Assembly (NCBI GenBank): GCA_016870515.1
Contig: VGBL01000023.1
Span: 1 to 34,243 of the forward strand
DNA from: Actinomycetota bacterium
GTDB lineage: Bacteria > Actinomycetota > Actinomycetes > S36-B12
Direction of reading: 5' to 3'
Length of the DNA stretch: 34,243 nucleotides
Notes under the pieces: model-generated
The model's input: the letters and a program-made list of their open reading frames with translations, nothing else
Database searches by the model: none
What the model was told of the DNA's origin: nothing
Shown: one piece after another, positions 1 through 8,877 of the stretch
Numbering within the stretch: the stretch's first letter is position 1
How the letters are laid out: the number at the start of each line of letters is the position of its first letter
Program-made: the position numbers and the translations under genes

Positions 1-487
1 ATTCCGCGGTGGCCTGGTCGGCGGCGGATGGACCATCGGTCGTCTCCACTGAGCCGTCGGTAGCGACCCCGTCAAGATCGCCCTGGCGGAGCTTCTTCCA
101 GACCGGAAGGACGGTGCTCAGGACCAGGAACACCTGGAAGATCGCGAGTCCGAAGAGAACACCGAAGCCGTAGGGCCGAAAGACGAATGCCACGACCAGG
201 GCAATGACCGTGATGATGACGAGACGGACGGCCGAATTGAGGGCCATTCGCCGCTTGAGTGGGTGCTCCTCGCCCGTGATCGACGACACCGACCACTTGA
301 CGAGGAGGGCATTGAGCAGGCCAAGGGCGAGCCCGATCGACAGGTAGACGCCGAACATGATGGCGCCGGCCATCGCGGACAGCCCAACGGCTGCGGCCGC
401 GATCAGACCGCAGAGAATCGATAGTCGAACGGGGCGGAAGACCACGGACGGCAGAACAAACGGCGCCTCTTGGAGTGGCGTCGCCAT
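1..487 (-). CDS. atpI: AtpI-like ATP synthase subunit I, C-terminus cut by window edge
   Basis: The reading frame opens with ATG at 487, preceded by the ribosome site GGGAGGTG, and is still open at base 1, so at least 162 residues are visible. The protein has about four hydrophobic segments between residues 15 and 120, with a short basic loop (KRR) in the middle, then a polar acidic tail. This is the layout of the small AtpI-like proteins that precede atpB in actinobacterial ATP synthase operons; AtpI assists assembly of the c-ring. The assignment rests on topology and on position after a wecA-like gene, which is the usual neighbour, because sequence identity in this family is low. The atp structural genes would lie just beyond the left edge. 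Otherwise it is an uncharacterised membrane protein. Confidence 0.75.
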   Translation of the reverse strand, partial: MATPLQEAPFVLPSVVFRPVRLSILCGLIAAAAVGLSAMAGAIMFGVYLSIGLALGLLNALLVKWSVSSITGEEHPLKRRMALNSAVRLVIITVIALVVAFVFRPYGFGVLFGLAIFQVFLVLSTVLPVWKKLRQGDLDGVATDGSVETTDGPSAADQATAE

Positions 488-591
488 TGCACCTCCCACC
501 ATCGATACGGCCGGGAGACTGCTCCTCGAAAACCGCCTCTGTCACGCTACCACGGGGTCGAATGAGGGGACTTGGGAGGTGGGAAGGGGGT

Positions 592-1719
592 CTAACTGCC
601 GGTGCGAGACATCTGCTTGGCGCGGGCCTGTCGCGACTTGTCCCACCGCGGCCGGAGGGCAACCGTCGCGACGACGAGGGTGCCCACAACGAGAATCCCC
701 AGGCCGAAGACAACCGGGACGAATGCCATCGTGAGGGCTGCCGCAGCAACCACAGCAGTCCACCCGTACATCAGCAGCACCGTACGTCGCTGAGAGTGCC
801 CCATCTCCAGCAGACGGTGGTGCAAGTGCTGCTTGTCAGGGGCGAAGGGCGAGCGGCGCTTTCGAGTGCGCCGCAGCACGGCCAGCGCCAAGTCGAGGAA
901 GGGCAGCACGAGGACGGCCAGAGGCAGCAGGATCGGCAGGAGCGCGGGCAGGAGCGTGCCGCCCTCGATCGCATTGGGATCGATCTGGCCGGAGAGCGTG
1001 ATGATGGCGGCGGCCATGAGGAACCCCAGCAGCATCGAGCCGGTATCGCCCATGAAGATGCGTGCGGGAAAGACGTTGTACGGCAGGAAGCCGGCGCACA
1101 TGCCGACGAGGAGGGCGCAGGTGAGGGTCGCCAGGGTCGCGCGCTCGAACCCGACCTCCACGGACAGCAGGTAGGAGTAGGCGAAGAAGGCGGCAGCCGC
1201 CACCGCCACGATGCCGGCCGCCAGCCCGTCGAGGCCGTCGACCATGTTTATGGCGTTGATGCACACGAGCACGACGAGGACCGTCAGCAGGACGCTGGTG
1301 ACCGGGTCGAGGACGAGCGTGCCCCCGAAGGGCAGCCAGATGATGGAGATGCCCTGCAGGGCCATGACAGAGGCGGCGAGGACCTGGCCGGCAAGCTTGC
1401 TGGGCGCCGCAAGACCCCAGCGGTCGTCGACGAGGCCAAGGGCCACAATGATCGCCACACCGCCGAGCAGCGCGATGGGCGCGCGGCCATCGCCGCTGAA
1501 GACAGAGCTCATCTGCGGAAGCTTGCTGGCCAGGAGCAATCCCGCCAGGAGTCCGGCGAGCATGGCCAGACCACCGAGCCGAGGAGTGGGCTCGTCATGG
1601 ACGTCGCGGTCGCGCACCTTCGCCAAGGCCCCCCACCGCAGCGCCAGCGCGCGCGCGAGCGGCACGGTGAGGTAGGTGACCGCCGCGGCAGCCGCCAGGC
1701 ACAGCAGGTATTCCCGCAC
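592..1719 (-). CDS. wecA: WecA/MraY-family polyprenyl-phosphate sugar-1-phosphate transferase
   Basis: 375 residues from a GTG start with GGGAGGG just upstream. It belongs to glycosyltransferase family 4, integral membrane enzymes that move a UDP-sugar phosphate (normally GlcNAc-1-P) onto a polyprenyl phosphate carrier. Visible hallmarks are the cytoplasmic motif DVHDEPTPRLGG (39-50), the Asp pair VDDR (97-100), NAINMVDGLDGL (155-166) with the metal and catalytic Asp cluster, RIFMGDTGS (220-228) and the C-terminal HLHHR (298-302). About ten or eleven membrane segments are predicted by eye. In mycobacteria the gene at this position (rfe/wecA) makes decaprenyl-P-P-GlcNAc, the arabinogalactan linker precursor. 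Which polymer it starts here is inferred only. It lies between glyA and the atpI-like gene. Confidence 0.9.
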   Translation of the reverse strand: MREYLLCLAAAAAVTYLTVPLARALALRWGALAKVRDRDVHDEPTPRLGGLAMLAGLLAGLLLASKLPQMSSVFSGDGRAPIALLGGVAIIVALGLVDDRWGLAAPSKLAGQVLAASVMALQGISIIWLPFGGTLVLDPVTSVLLTVLVVLVCINAINMVDGLDGLAAGIVAVAAAAFFAYSYLLSVEVGFERATLATLTCALLVGMCAGFLPYNVFPARIFMGDTGSMLLGFLMAAAIITLSGQIDPNAIEGGTLLPALLPILLPLAVLVLPFLDLALAVLRRTRKRRSPFAPDKQHLHHRLLEMGHSQRRTVLLMYGWTAVVAAAALTMAFVPVVFGLGILVVGTLVVATVALRPRWDKSRQARAKQMSRTGS

Positions 1720-1744
1720 GTCCCTCCCTAGACGCCCGCGGGCG

Positions 1745-3022
1745 TCAGACGCCCACCGGCGTCTGCGCGTAGGCGGGAAATCGCGCGACGAGCTCCGACA
1801 CCTCGGCGGAAACAGCCAGTGCGGATGTGGGATCGGTCACCGCTGTGCCGATAAGGCGCCCGATGATGGCCATCTCGGCCTCGCCCATGCCCTGGGTGGT
1901 GACCGAGGGCGTGCCCACGCGGATGCCCGAACCCACCGTCGGGGGCTGCGGATCATAGGGAATGGCGTTCTTGTTGAGCGTGATGCGCGCCGCGTCGCAG
2001 CTCACCTCGGCATCGGCTCCCGTGGTCCCCACGCCGCGGAGGTCGATCAGGGCCAGGTGGGTGTCGGTGCCGCCGCTAACCGGTCGCATGCCCTGGGCGG
2101 CCAGCGACGCGCTCAGCGCCTGCGCATTGCGGATAACCTGGGCCGCATAGGACTGGTAGTCCGGCGACATTGCCTCCTTGAGCGCGACGGCCTTGGCAGC
2201 GACGGCGTGCATCAGCGGACCGCCCTGCATCATCGGGAAGACGGCCTTGTCGATGGCCGCGGCATGCTCGGCCTTACACAGCACCATGCCGCCGCGCGGA
2301 CCACGCAGGACCTTGTGAGTTGTGAAGGTGACCACGTCGGCATGGGGGACCGGACTCGGTATGGCCTTGCCCGCGACCAGCCCGATGAAGTGGGCCGCGT
2401 CGACCATGAGGATCGCGCCCACCTCGTCGGCGATATGGCGGAAGGCAGCGAAGTCGATGAGCCGGGGGTATGCCGTCGCCCCGCAGATGATGAGCCTGGG
2501 CTTGTGCTGCAGCGCGATGCTGCGCACCTCGTCGTAGTCGATCGTCTCGGTGTCCTTGCGTACGCCGTAGGAGACGACCTCGAACCACTTCCCCGAGAAG
2601 TTGACCTTCGAGCCGTGGGTGAGGTGTCCGCCGTGAGACAAGCTCATCGCGAGCACGGTCTCCCCCGGCTTGACGAAGGCACCGTAGGCGGCGAGGTTGG
2701 CGCTCGCGCCGCTGTGCGGCTGGAGGTTGGCGTGCTCGGCCCCGAAGAGCTGCTTGGCTCGCTCGATGCCGATCACCTCGGCTTTATCTACCTCGGCGCA
2801 ACCGCCGTAGTAGCGCCTGCCCGGGTATCCCTCGGCGTACTTGTTGCTCAGGGTGGATCCCAGGGCGGCCAGCACGGCGGGCGAGGTGAAGTTCTCGCTC
2901 GCAATCAGCTGCAGGCCACCACGGGCTCGATCAAGCTCGGACAGCAAGATGCCCGCGATCTGCGGGTCCTCGGACTGCAGTTGATCGAAATCAGGGCCCC
3001 AGAACGGCGTATCCATGGTCAT
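1745..3022 (-). CDS. glyA: Serine hydroxymethyltransferase
   Basis: 425 residues. It converts serine and tetrahydrofolate to glycine and 5,10-methylene-THF in the cytosol, using PLP. The PLP-binding lysine is K237 in VTFTTHKVLRGPRGG, and D208/H211 in MVDAAHFIG match the residues that hold the cofactor ring. The N-terminus shows the folate-site signatures LIASENF and KYAEGYPGRRYYGGC. An upstream in-frame ATG at 3076 would add 18 basic residues, but the chosen ATG at 3022 follows GAGGGAG at good spacing and gives the usual family N-terminus. It sits between sua5 and the wecA-like gene. The 84-base gap to sua5 suggests its own ribosome loading but probably the same transcript. Confidence 0.96.
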   Translation of the reverse strand: MTMDTPFWGPDFDQLQSEDPQIAGILLSELDRARGGLQLIASENFTSPAVLAALGSTLSNKYAEGYPGRRYYGGCAEVDKAEVIGIERAKQLFGAEHANLQPHSGASANLAAYGAFVKPGETVLAMSLSHGGHLTHGSKVNFSGKWFEVVSYGVRKDTETIDYDEVRSIALQHKPRLIICGATAYPRLIDFAAFRHIADEVGAILMVDAAHFIGLVAGKAIPSPVPHADVVTFTTHKVLRGPRGGMVLCKAEHAAAIDKAVFPMMQGGPLMHAVAAKAVALKEAMSPDYQSYAAQVIRNAQALSASLAAQGMRPVSGGTDTHLALIDLRGVGTTGADAEVSCDAARITLNKNAIPYDPQPPTVGSGIRVGTPSVTTQGMGEAEMAIIGRLIGTAVTDPTSALAVSAEVSELVARFPAYAQTPVGV

Positions 3023-3106
3023 TGCACTCCCTCGCTTGCCTGCGAGCAGTCTACGGGGTCGATCTGGGATTGCCACCCGCCTTCAGCGCCAGAGGGTGCG
3101 ATGCCG

Positions 3107-3763
3107 TCAGGCCTCGGGCCCGACGAGGTCGGGGCACACCGCGCGAAGCGTTGCCGCGTCGTAGCCGCCCTCGCGAAGAAGGGCGGGCGGATCGGAAGCG
3201 AGGTCGACGATCGCGCTCGGCAGGTCGACCGGGCAGGGGCCCGCATCAACGTAGAGGGCGGCGGTGTCGCCGAGCTGCGCCTGCGCCTCATCGCAGGTGC
3301 GCACCGCTGGCTCGCCCGCGCGCTGGGCCCCCGTGACGGCCAGCGGCCCGGTCGCGGCAAGCAGGTCGAGAAGCACCGGATGAAGCGGCATGCGCACCGA
3401 GATCACCCCCAAGTCGCCGCCGAGGTCCCAGGCCAGGGTCGGCTGCTCGCGCACGATCAGCGTCAGGGGTCCGGGCCAGAAGGCCGCTATCAGGTCGCGG
3501 CCATGCTGCGTGATGCCGCGCGCCAGGCCGTCGACGGCTCGGACCGAGCCGACCAGCACGCCCACTGGCAGGGCCGAATCCCGCCCCTTCGCCTCGCGTA
3601 ACGCGGACATGCCCCGTGCTGAGAACGGGTCTGCGGCAAGCCCATACATGGACTCCGTGGGGACGACGATGAGCTCGCCGCGGCGGACCGCAGCACTCGC
3701 CGCGGTGATGCCTCGACTGCGCGCGGACGACGGCCGCGTGCCGACATCGATCCGCAGTGTCAC
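3107..3763 (-). CDS. Threonylcarbamoyl-AMP synthase (Sua5/YrdC family)
   Basis: 218 residues, GTG start one base after the prmC stop (TGA-G-GTG), so translation is coupled. The family makes L-threonylcarbamoyl-AMP from threonine, bicarbonate and ATP, the first step of the t6A37 tRNA modification. Seen: the N-terminal substrate loop PTESMYGLAADP (family consensus PTDTVYGL), the basic KGR motif, and PGPLTLIV. The usual SANxSG motif is changed to TGAQRAGEP, keeping only the GEP end. There is no long Sua5 C-terminal domain, so it is the short YrdC-like form. Clustering with prfA and prmC is standard. Function is very likely conserved, but the altered SAN motif deserves attention. Confidence 0.88.
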   Translation of the reverse strand: MTLRIDVGTRPSSARSRGITAASAAVRRGELIVVPTESMYGLAADPFSARGMSALREAKGRDSALPVGVLVGSVRAVDGLARGITQHGRDLIAAFWPGPLTLIVREQPTLAWDLGGDLGVISVRMPLHPVLLDLLAATGPLAVTGAQRAGEPAVRTCDEAQAQLGDTAALYVDAGPCPVDLPSAIVDLASDPPALLREGGYDAATLRAVCPDLVGPEA

Positions 3764-3764
3764 C

Positions 3765-4721
3765 TCAGACCGCCCGCGTCGCCGTCGTGAACCGCGGGCG
3801 TCGAGCCAGATCGAGATGGTCGGTCACGTCGCGCCAACGCGAGTCCATGCGGAGAACGCCGGGCACGCCGCTCTCGCCCGCTGACTCACCCTGCTCGTCG
3901 GAGTGCTCGATGACCACCTGGCCTCCTGTGCGAAGCAGGATCGCGGCCGTATCGATGGCGCCGCGGATCACGCGGAGGCCATCAGTGCCGCCATACAGCG
4001 CCCGCGCCGGATCATGGTCGCGCACCTCCGGATCGCGCACGACGGTCCCTTCGGGGACATAGGGAGGATTCATGACGACCACGGCCGCGGCGCCAGCGAG
4101 CTCGGCGAGCTGCCCACCCACACCCGCGCATCGCGTCGCATCAGCCTGGACGATGCGCACCGAGCCACTCCGCGTCGCCACGGCGTCTGCATAGCGCTCC
4201 GCATTGGTGCGCGCCCAGCGCGCCGCTGCCGGATCGACCTCGACGCCCGTCACCGAGCAGCCGTCGATTTCCACGGCCATGGCAATGGCGATGGCGCCAG
4301 AACCAGTGCACAGGTCGACAGCGATGCGGTCGGATGCCGGGAGTGCGCGCAGTGCGTCAATGGCGGTGCCTGCCACGAGTTCGGTCTCCGGACGCGGTAC
4401 GAAGACTCCTGGCCCCACGGAGAGTTCGATCGTGCGAAAGGGAGCGCTGCCCAGGAGGTGCTGCAGCGGCACGCGAGCGACGCGACGGGTGAGCAGGCGC
4501 TCGAAGGCCATGCGCTGCTCGCCTGGCATCGGGTCCTGCAGGTAGAGGCGCCCCCGCGGGACGCCGAGGACGTGCGCGGCCAAGAGCGAGGCGTCAACCT
4601 CCGGCGACGGCACCCCGGCGGCCATGAGCCGTCGCTGGGCATCGGCCAGCACGTCGCGCAAGGACTGCCAGCCGCCCATCACGCGATCGGGTGGGCCCCC
4701 CGTCGGCGTCGAGGACGTCAC
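3765..4721 (-). CDS. prmC: Peptide chain release factor N5-glutamine methyltransferase
   Basis: 318 residues. It methylates the glutamine of the GGQ motif in RF1/RF2 using S-adenosylmethionine, and its substrate gene prfA lies immediately upstream. Seen: a helical N-terminal domain that docks the release factor (about 18-95), the SAM-binding [13 protein letters not shown] (135-147) and the catalytic NPPY (218-221). The start GTG at 4721 overlaps the prfA stop by four bases (GTGA), the classic coupling arrangement. A later ATG at 4679 (residue 15, MGGWQSL) is an alternative. The next gene, sua5, starts one base after its stop. Confidence 0.95.
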   Translation of the reverse strand: MTSSTPTGGPPDRVMGGWQSLRDVLADAQRRLMAAGVPSPEVDASLLAAHVLGVPRGRLYLQDPMPGEQRMAFERLLTRRVARVPLQHLLGSAPFRTIELSVGPGVFVPRPETELVAGTAIDALRALPASDRIAVDLCTGSGAIAIAMAVEIDGCSVTGVEVDPAAARWARTNAERYADAVATRSGSVRIVQADATRCAGVGGQLAELAGAAAVVVMNPPYVPEGTVVRDPEVRDHDPARALYGGTDGLRVIRGAIDTAAILLRTGGQVVIEHSDEQGESAGESGVPGVLRMDSRWRDVTDHLDLARRPRFTTATRAV

Positions 4722-5794
4722 CCGCCCTCCCCGGGTGCCAGCGCGGCAGCGGCGCTGGCATCGAGGCAGGCCTGGATCACGTCGTCGAGATTGCCCTCGA
4801 GCACCTGGTCGAGGTTGTAGGCCTTGAACCCCACCCGGTGGTCGCTGATCCGGTTCTCGGGGAAGTTGTAGGTGCGGATGCGCTCGCTGCGATCCACGGT
4901 GCGCACCTGCGCACGTCGACTGTCGGAGGCCTCCTGCGCAGCCTGCTCCTCAGCCAGGGCCAGCAGACGCGCGCGCAGGATGCGCATCGCCTGCTCGCGG
5001 TTTTGCAGTTGGCTCTTCTCATTTTGGCACGACACCACGGTGCCGGTCGGGGTGTGCGTGATGCGCACCGCCGAGTCGGTGGTGTTGACGCTCTGGCCGC
5101 CCGGTCCTGACGAGCGGTAGACGTCGATACGCAGGTCGTTGGAATCGATCGTGACATCGACCTCCTCGGCCTCCGGGAGCACGAGCACGCCGGCGGCAGA
5201 CGTGTGGATGCGGCCCTGCGACTCGGTGACCGGCACGCGCTGGACGCGGTGAACGCCGCCTTCGAACTTCAGCCGGGCGTAGGGAGCCTCGCCGGGCTCG
5301 GGCACGCCTCGCGCCTTCACGGCCACGGCAACGTCACGGTAGCCGCCGAGGTCGGATTCCTCGGCCTCGATCACCTCGGTGCTCCAGCCGCGCTGGTCGG
5401 CGTAGCGAAGGTACATCCGCAGCAGGTCTCCGGCGAAGAGCGCCGACTCCTCGCCGCCCTCCCCCGCCTTGATCTCGAGGATGACGTCCTTGCCATCGAG
5501 TGGATCGCGTGGGACGAGCAGCGAACGCAGGCGCTCGGCGACCTCGTCGCGCTGCACCTCGAGCGCATCCGCCTCGGTGCCGAACGTCGGTTCCGTCGCG
5601 GCGAGTTCCCGGGCCGCGGCGATGTCGTCGCCCACTTTGCGCCAGGTGCGGTAGGACTCGATGATCGGCCGCAGTTCCGCGTGCCGACGGGCGAGGCGAC
5701 GAGCCTCGGCCGGGTCGGCGTGAACCGCGGGATCGGCGAGCCGCCGCTCGATGCCGTCGTATTCGGACGACAGGTCGACGCAGGCGTCGAACAT
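4718..5794 (-). CDS. prfA: Peptide chain release factor 1
   Basis: 358 residues, the usual RF1 length. It recognises UAA and UAG in the ribosomal A site and triggers peptide release. The codon-reading tripeptide is PVT (188-190), an RF1-type PxT motif rather than the RF2 SPF, and the catalytic GGQ is at 232-234 within [15 protein letters not shown]. The N-terminal coiled domain and the C-terminal basic segment ([16 protein letters not shown]) are present. The ATG start at 5794 lies 29 bases after the rpmE stop. It has no convincing Shine-Dalgarno; TAGGCC sits six bases upstream and is only a weak match to the leaderless box seen elsewhere in the window. It is coupled to prmC downstream. Confidence 0.97.
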   Translation of the reverse strand: MFDACVDLSSEYDGIERRLADPAVHADPAEARRLARRHAELRPIIESYRTWRKVGDDIAAARELAATEPTFGTEADALEVQRDEVAERLRSLLVPRDPLDGKDVILEIKAGEGGEESALFAGDLLRMYLRYADQRGWSTEVIEAEESDLGGYRDVAVAVKARGVPEPGEAPYARLKFEGGVHRVQRVPVTESQGRIHTSAAGVLVLPEAEEVDVTIDSNDLRIDVYRSSGPGGQSVNTTDSAVRITHTPTGTVVSCQNEKSQLQNREQAMRILRARLLALAEEQAAQEASDSRRAQVRTVDRSERIRTYNFPENRISDHRVGFKAYNLDQVLEGNLDDVIQACLDASAAAALAPGEGG

Positions 5795-5823
5795 CGAGGC
5801 GGCCTACCTAGTGGCGGAGCGGA

Positions 5824-6063
5824 TCACTCCGCCGCGGCTGCGGCGGAGTCGTTGGCGGCCTTGCCGCCGAAGCGCTTCTCGAACTTCGCGACGCGACCGC
5901 CCGAGTCGAGGATCTTCTGGCGCCCGGTGTAGAAGGGGTGGCAGTGCGAACAGACATCGGCGTGGATGACGCCGTTCTTCGCGGTGCTGCGCGTGGTGAA
6001 CGTGGATCCGCAGCTGCAGGTGACCTGCGTCTCGACGTACTCGGGGTGGATTCCCGACTTCAT
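5824..6063 (-). CDS. rpmE: 50S ribosomal protein L31, zinc-binding type
   Basis: 79 residues, from an ATG preceded by GAGAGGAG. The protein begins MKSGIHPEY and has four cysteines (C16, C18, C38, C41) in CSC and CSHC motifs, so it is the zinc-ribbon form rather than the zinc-independent paralogue made under zinc starvation. [10 protein letters not shown] and the basic KFEKRFG segment are typical. The C-terminus ends in an Ala/Glu tail. It lies between rho and prfA, the common actinobacterial arrangement, behind a 124-base leader with a UUCG-capped hairpin (see the separate entry). Very short genes like this are easily missed, but the family match is clear. Confidence 0.97.
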   Translation of the reverse strand: MKSGIHPEYVETQVTCSCGSTFTTRSTAKNGVIHADVCSHCHPFYTGRQKILDSGGRVAKFEKRFGGKAANDSAAAAAE

Positions 6064-6187
6064 GATTGCTCCTCTCTGGCCCGCCGTCGCGACGGCCAAG
6101 CGGCCGCCCTCGGCGGGCGTGTCCGGGTCCGCCGAAGCGGTGAACCGGACCTGGGAAGGGTACGGCATTGAGGGACCGTTGCCCCAA
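6064..6187 (-). promoter_or_regulatory. Candidate rpmE leader with promoter and two hairpins
   Basis: On the minus strand a -10-like TACCCT (6157-6162) would start a transcript near 6150. Directly downstream is a hairpin (6122-6149) whose apical stem CCGC/GCGG is closed by a UUCG tetraloop and whose base pairs TCCGG with CCGGA. A second inverted repeat pairs 6079-6086 with 6111-6118, just before the L31 ribosome site. Ribosomal-protein leaders that bind L31 are known in actinobacteria, so autogenous control by L31 is a reasonable inference. No good -35 is visible. Confidence 0.45.
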
Positions 6188-7744
6188 TCAGTCCTCACTG
6201 ACCGAGGCCGTGACGGACGGGGTCGTCTTTTGCACCTGGAGGAGGAACTCGAGGTTGCTCTGGGTATCGCGGAGCTTGGTGAGGAGCAGCTCGATGGCCT
6301 GCTGCTGGTCGAGGGCATGGAGCACGCGACGCAGCTTCCAGACGATCTTGAGCTCGTCCTGGGCCATGAGGAGTTCTTCCTTGCGCGTGCCCGAAGCGTC
6401 GACGTCGACGCTCGGGAAGATGCGCTTGTCGGCAAGCTTGCGATCGAGCTTGAGCTCCATATTGCCCGTGCCCTTGAACTCCTCGAAGATCACCTCGTCC
6501 ATGCGCGATCCGGTCTCGACGAGCGCGGTGGCTAGGATCGTCAGCGATCCGCCGTTTTCGATGTTGCGGGCCGCGCCGAAGAACTTCTTGGGCGGATACA
6601 GGGCCGTGGAGTCCACGCCGCCCGACAGGATGCGACCGGACGCGGGAGCCGCGAGGTTGTAGGCGCGGCCGAGTCGGGTCATGGAGTCGAGCAGGACGAC
6701 CACGTCGTGCCCGAGTTCGACCAGGCGCTTGGCTCGCTCGATCGCCAGCTCGGCGACGATCGTGTGATCCTCGGCCGGGCGGTCGAAGGTGGAGGCGATG
6801 ACCTCGCCCTTGACCGAGCGCTGCATGTCGGTGACCTCTTCGGGTCGCTCGTCGACCAGCACGACCATCAGGTGGCACTCCGGGTTATTGGCCGTGATGG
6901 CGTTGGCAATCGACTGCAGAACCATCGTCTTGCCCGCCTTGGGGGGGCTCACGATGAGGCCGCGCTGGCCCTTGCCGATGGGTGCGACGAGATCGATCAC
7001 GCGGGTGGTGAGGTTGGCCGGATCGGTCTCGAGACGCAGCCGCTCCTGCGGGTAGAGGGGCGTCAACTTGGAGAAGTCGGGTCGCTGGCGCGCCGACTCT
7101 GGGTCGGTGCCGTTGACGGTGTCGATGCGGACCAGGGGATTGAACTTCTCGCGACGCTCGCCGTCGCGCGGCTGGCGCACGGCACCGGTAACGGCGTCAC
7201 CCTTGCGTAGGCCATGCCTCTTGACCATCGATAGCGAGACGTAGACGTCGTTGGGACTGGGGAGATAGCCGGCGGTGCGGACGAAGGCGTAGTTGTCGAG
7301 GACGTCGAGGATGCCGGCGACCGGCACGACCACATCGTCTTCGGCGAGCTCGATCTCCTGATCGCCCCCGAAGCCTCCCGGGCGCCGGTCGCGGCGGTCA
7401 CGGAAGCGATCGCGGCCGCGACGCCGACGGCGGCGCGAGTTGCCGTCGCCGTCGTCGTCAAAGGAGCGGTCGTCGCGATCGGAGCTCTGCTCGCGGTCAC
7501 CGCGGTCTTCGCGCTGCTCGCGGTTGCCGCGGTCTTGGCGCTGCTCGCGGTTGCCCGACGAGCCGTTGCGGCCCCCAGATCCTGATCCTCCGGACTGCTT
7601 GGCGGAGATGGCCGCCACGAGATCGCTCTTGCGCATCGCGTTCGCCCCGGAGATGCCGAGGGAGGAAGCGAGCTGCTTGAGTTCGGGAAGGAGCATGCTG
7701 GACAGGCCATTGCCGCCCTTGGCGGCGGTGGTGGTGTCAGTCAC
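6188..7744 (-). CDS. rho: Transcription termination factor Rho
   Basis: 518 residues, GTG start, with AAGGA seven bases upstream. It is a hexameric RNA-dependent ATPase that ends transcription. Domains in order: an N-terminal helical Rho-N segment (about 12-50), a disordered Gly/Asp/Arg insert (about 51-125, with repeated NREQR-DRG units and a run of six arginines), the cold-shock-like RNA-binding domain (about 130-210) and the RecA-type motor. The motor shows Walker A SPPKAGKT (266-273) and Walker [11 protein letters not shown] (348-357). The C-terminal [15 protein letters not shown] is the highly conserved family stretch. It is about 100 residues longer than the E. coli protein because of the insert, as is usual in actinobacteria. 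It is preceded by its own promoter and leader hairpin. Confidence 0.97.
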   Translation of the reverse strand: MTDTTTAAKGGNGLSSMLLPELKQLASSLGISGANAMRKSDLVAAISAKQSGGSGSGGRNGSSGNREQRQDRGNREQREDRGDREQSSDRDDRSFDDDGDGNSRRRRRRGRDRFRDRRDRRPGGFGGDQEIELAEDDVVVPVAGILDVLDNYAFVRTAGYLPSPNDVYVSLSMVKRHGLRKGDAVTGAVRQPRDGERREKFNPLVRIDTVNGTDPESARQRPDFSKLTPLYPQERLRLETDPANLTTRVIDLVAPIGKGQRGLIVSPPKAGKTMVLQSIANAITANNPECHLMVVLVDERPEEVTDMQRSVKGEVIASTFDRPAEDHTIVAELAIERAKRLVELGHDVVVLLDSMTRLGRAYNLAAPASGRILSGGVDSTALYPPKKFFGAARNIENGGSLTILATALVETGSRMDEVIFEEFKGTGNMELKLDRKLADKRIFPSVDVDASGTRKEELLMAQDELKIVWKLRRVLHALDQQQAIELLLTKLRDTQSNLEFLLQVQKTTPSVTASVSED

Positions 7745-7765
7745 CTAGTGATCCTTAGTTGCCTG

Positions 7766-7786
7766 CCCGGTCCACGGTGGACCGGG
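7766..7786 (-). promoter_or_regulatory. Perfect 9-bp hairpin in the rho leader
   Basis: Bases 7766-7774 and 7778-7786 are exact reverse complements around a three-base loop. In the rho transcript this stem ends about ten bases before the AAGGA ribosome site. No T-run follows it, so it is not an ordinary terminator for thrB. It could mask translation initiation or slow elongation in the leader. Its function is inferred. Confidence 0.5.
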
Positions 7787-7902
7787 TCGTTCGGCGCGGT
7801 CGAAGCCAGTAAGGGGAATCGGGACCTGCGCCGCCCGCCACCACCGGACCTGGAGAGGTTTGCGGGGAGCGGGGATTTCATTATCCGAAGGGGGACGCTT
7901 GA

Positions 7903-7908
7903 AGTATA
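7903..7908 (-). promoter_or_regulatory. -10 box of the probable rho promoter
   Basis: TATACT on the minus strand is a near-perfect -10 hexamer in the 198-base gap between thrB and rho. A weak -35 candidate (TTCCTC) lies 16 bases further upstream. It would give an untranslated leader of roughly 150 bases, long enough for attenuation of the kind known for rho in other bacteria. Confidence 0.5.
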
Positions 7909-7942
7909 GCACGGTGCCGGGGCGGAGGAAGGGCGGCCCGGG

Positions 7943-8875
7943 TCAGGCACCTCGGATGTGGATGCGCGCCCCCGCAGGATCAGCGTCGACCACGAGGGCA
8001 GTCCATCCCTGCGGTGCACGTTCGGTGACCAAGGCCACGGTGCCCTCATCGGCAAACGCCAGCACCGACGGACCCGCACCGGAGATCACCGCGGGAACGC
8101 CTTCGCCGCGGAGCTCCACGACGAGGGCGTGCGACTGCGCATACGCCCCTGACCGGGCGTCCTGGTGCAGTCGATCTTCGGTCGCAGCCATGAGATGCGC
8201 AGGCTCGGCGGTCAATGCATGGATGAGCAGGGCGACGCGACCCAGGTTGAAGACCGCGTCATCGCGTGAGACCTGATCGACGAGCATGCGCCGCGCGCTT
8301 GCCGTCGACATTCCCGAAGGGGCCACCAGCACGACGGGGACGACCGACTCGTGGACATCCCGGCGTACGGCACCGGCATGCATGTCGTCGGCTCCCGGGG
8401 TGGCCACCCACGCTGTCGTGAAGCCGCCGAGGAGCGTTGCGGCCACATTGTCGGGATGGCCTTCCATCGACGCGGCCAGATCGAGAACGGCCTCATCGGG
8501 CAGGCGCTGGGCCCCGTCGGTGACCAGTCCTCGCGCCAGAAGGATTCCACCGACGATCGCCGCGGCCGACGAACCCAGGCCTCGCGACTGCGGGATGGTG
8601 TTGTCGCACTTGACGATGACACCGGGCGCCTCGATGCCCATGGCGTCCCAAGCGCGGGCCATCGCGCGGGCTACCAGGTGTCGCTCATCGCGCGGGAGGT
8701 ACTCCGCCCCCTCGCCCTCGACATGAACGAGCACGCCCGGGTCTTCGGTCACCATGGCCGCCAGATGATCGTGAATGCCGAGGGCAAGGCCGAGGCAGTC
8801 GAATCCGGGGCCGAGATTGGCGCTCGTGGCAGGAACCACGACCTCGACGCCAACTGAGCGAAACGTCGCGCCCAT
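7943..8875 (-). CDS. thrB: Homoserine kinase
   Basis: 310 residues. It phosphorylates homoserine with ATP to O-phosphohomoserine, the substrate of ThrC encoded just upstream. It is a GHMP-fold kinase: the N-terminal VPATSANLGPGFDCLG matches the family start, and the nucleotide loop is PQSRGLGSSAA (95-105). The C-terminal ISGAGPSVLAF is the third GHMP motif. The open frame extends far upstream, but the chosen ATG at 8875 lies two bases after the thrC stop and gives a standard N-terminus. It is the last gene of the hom-thrC-thrB group; rho follows with its own promoter. Confidence 0.96.
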   Translation of the reverse strand: MGATFRSVGVEVVVPATSANLGPGFDCLGLALGIHDHLAAMVTEDPGVLVHVEGEGAEYLPRDERHLVARAMARAWDAMGIEAPGVIVKCDNTIPQSRGLGSSAAAIVGGILLARGLVTDGAQRLPDEAVLDLAASMEGHPDNVAATLLGGFTTAWVATPGADDMHAGAVRRDVHESVVPVVLVAPSGMSTASARRMLVDQVSRDDAVFNLGRVALLIHALTAEPAHLMAATEDRLHQDARSGAYAQSHALVVELRGEGVPAVISGAGPSVLAFADEGTVALVTERAPQGWTALVVDADPAGARIHIRGA

Positions 8876-8877
8876 GA

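Noticed and set aside
475-3601. Long plus-strand frames opposite wecA, glyA and sua5 (475-1731 and 1676-3601)
   Set aside because: They are antisense shadows created by the high third-position GC of the minus-strand genes. They have no ribosome site and no recognisable domain, and their composition is abnormally rich in Arg, Gly, His and Asp.
7430-7570. Apparent tandem DNA repeats that could suggest a repeat array or CRISPR
   Set aside because: They encode the NREQR/DRG units of Rho in frame, are imperfect and have no spacer structure. No CRISPR array is present in the window.
7761-7774. Fourteen bases before rho repeated exactly upstream of oleA (26056-26069)
   Set aside because: A 14-base match is expected about once or twice by chance in a high-GC window of this size, and the flanks differ.
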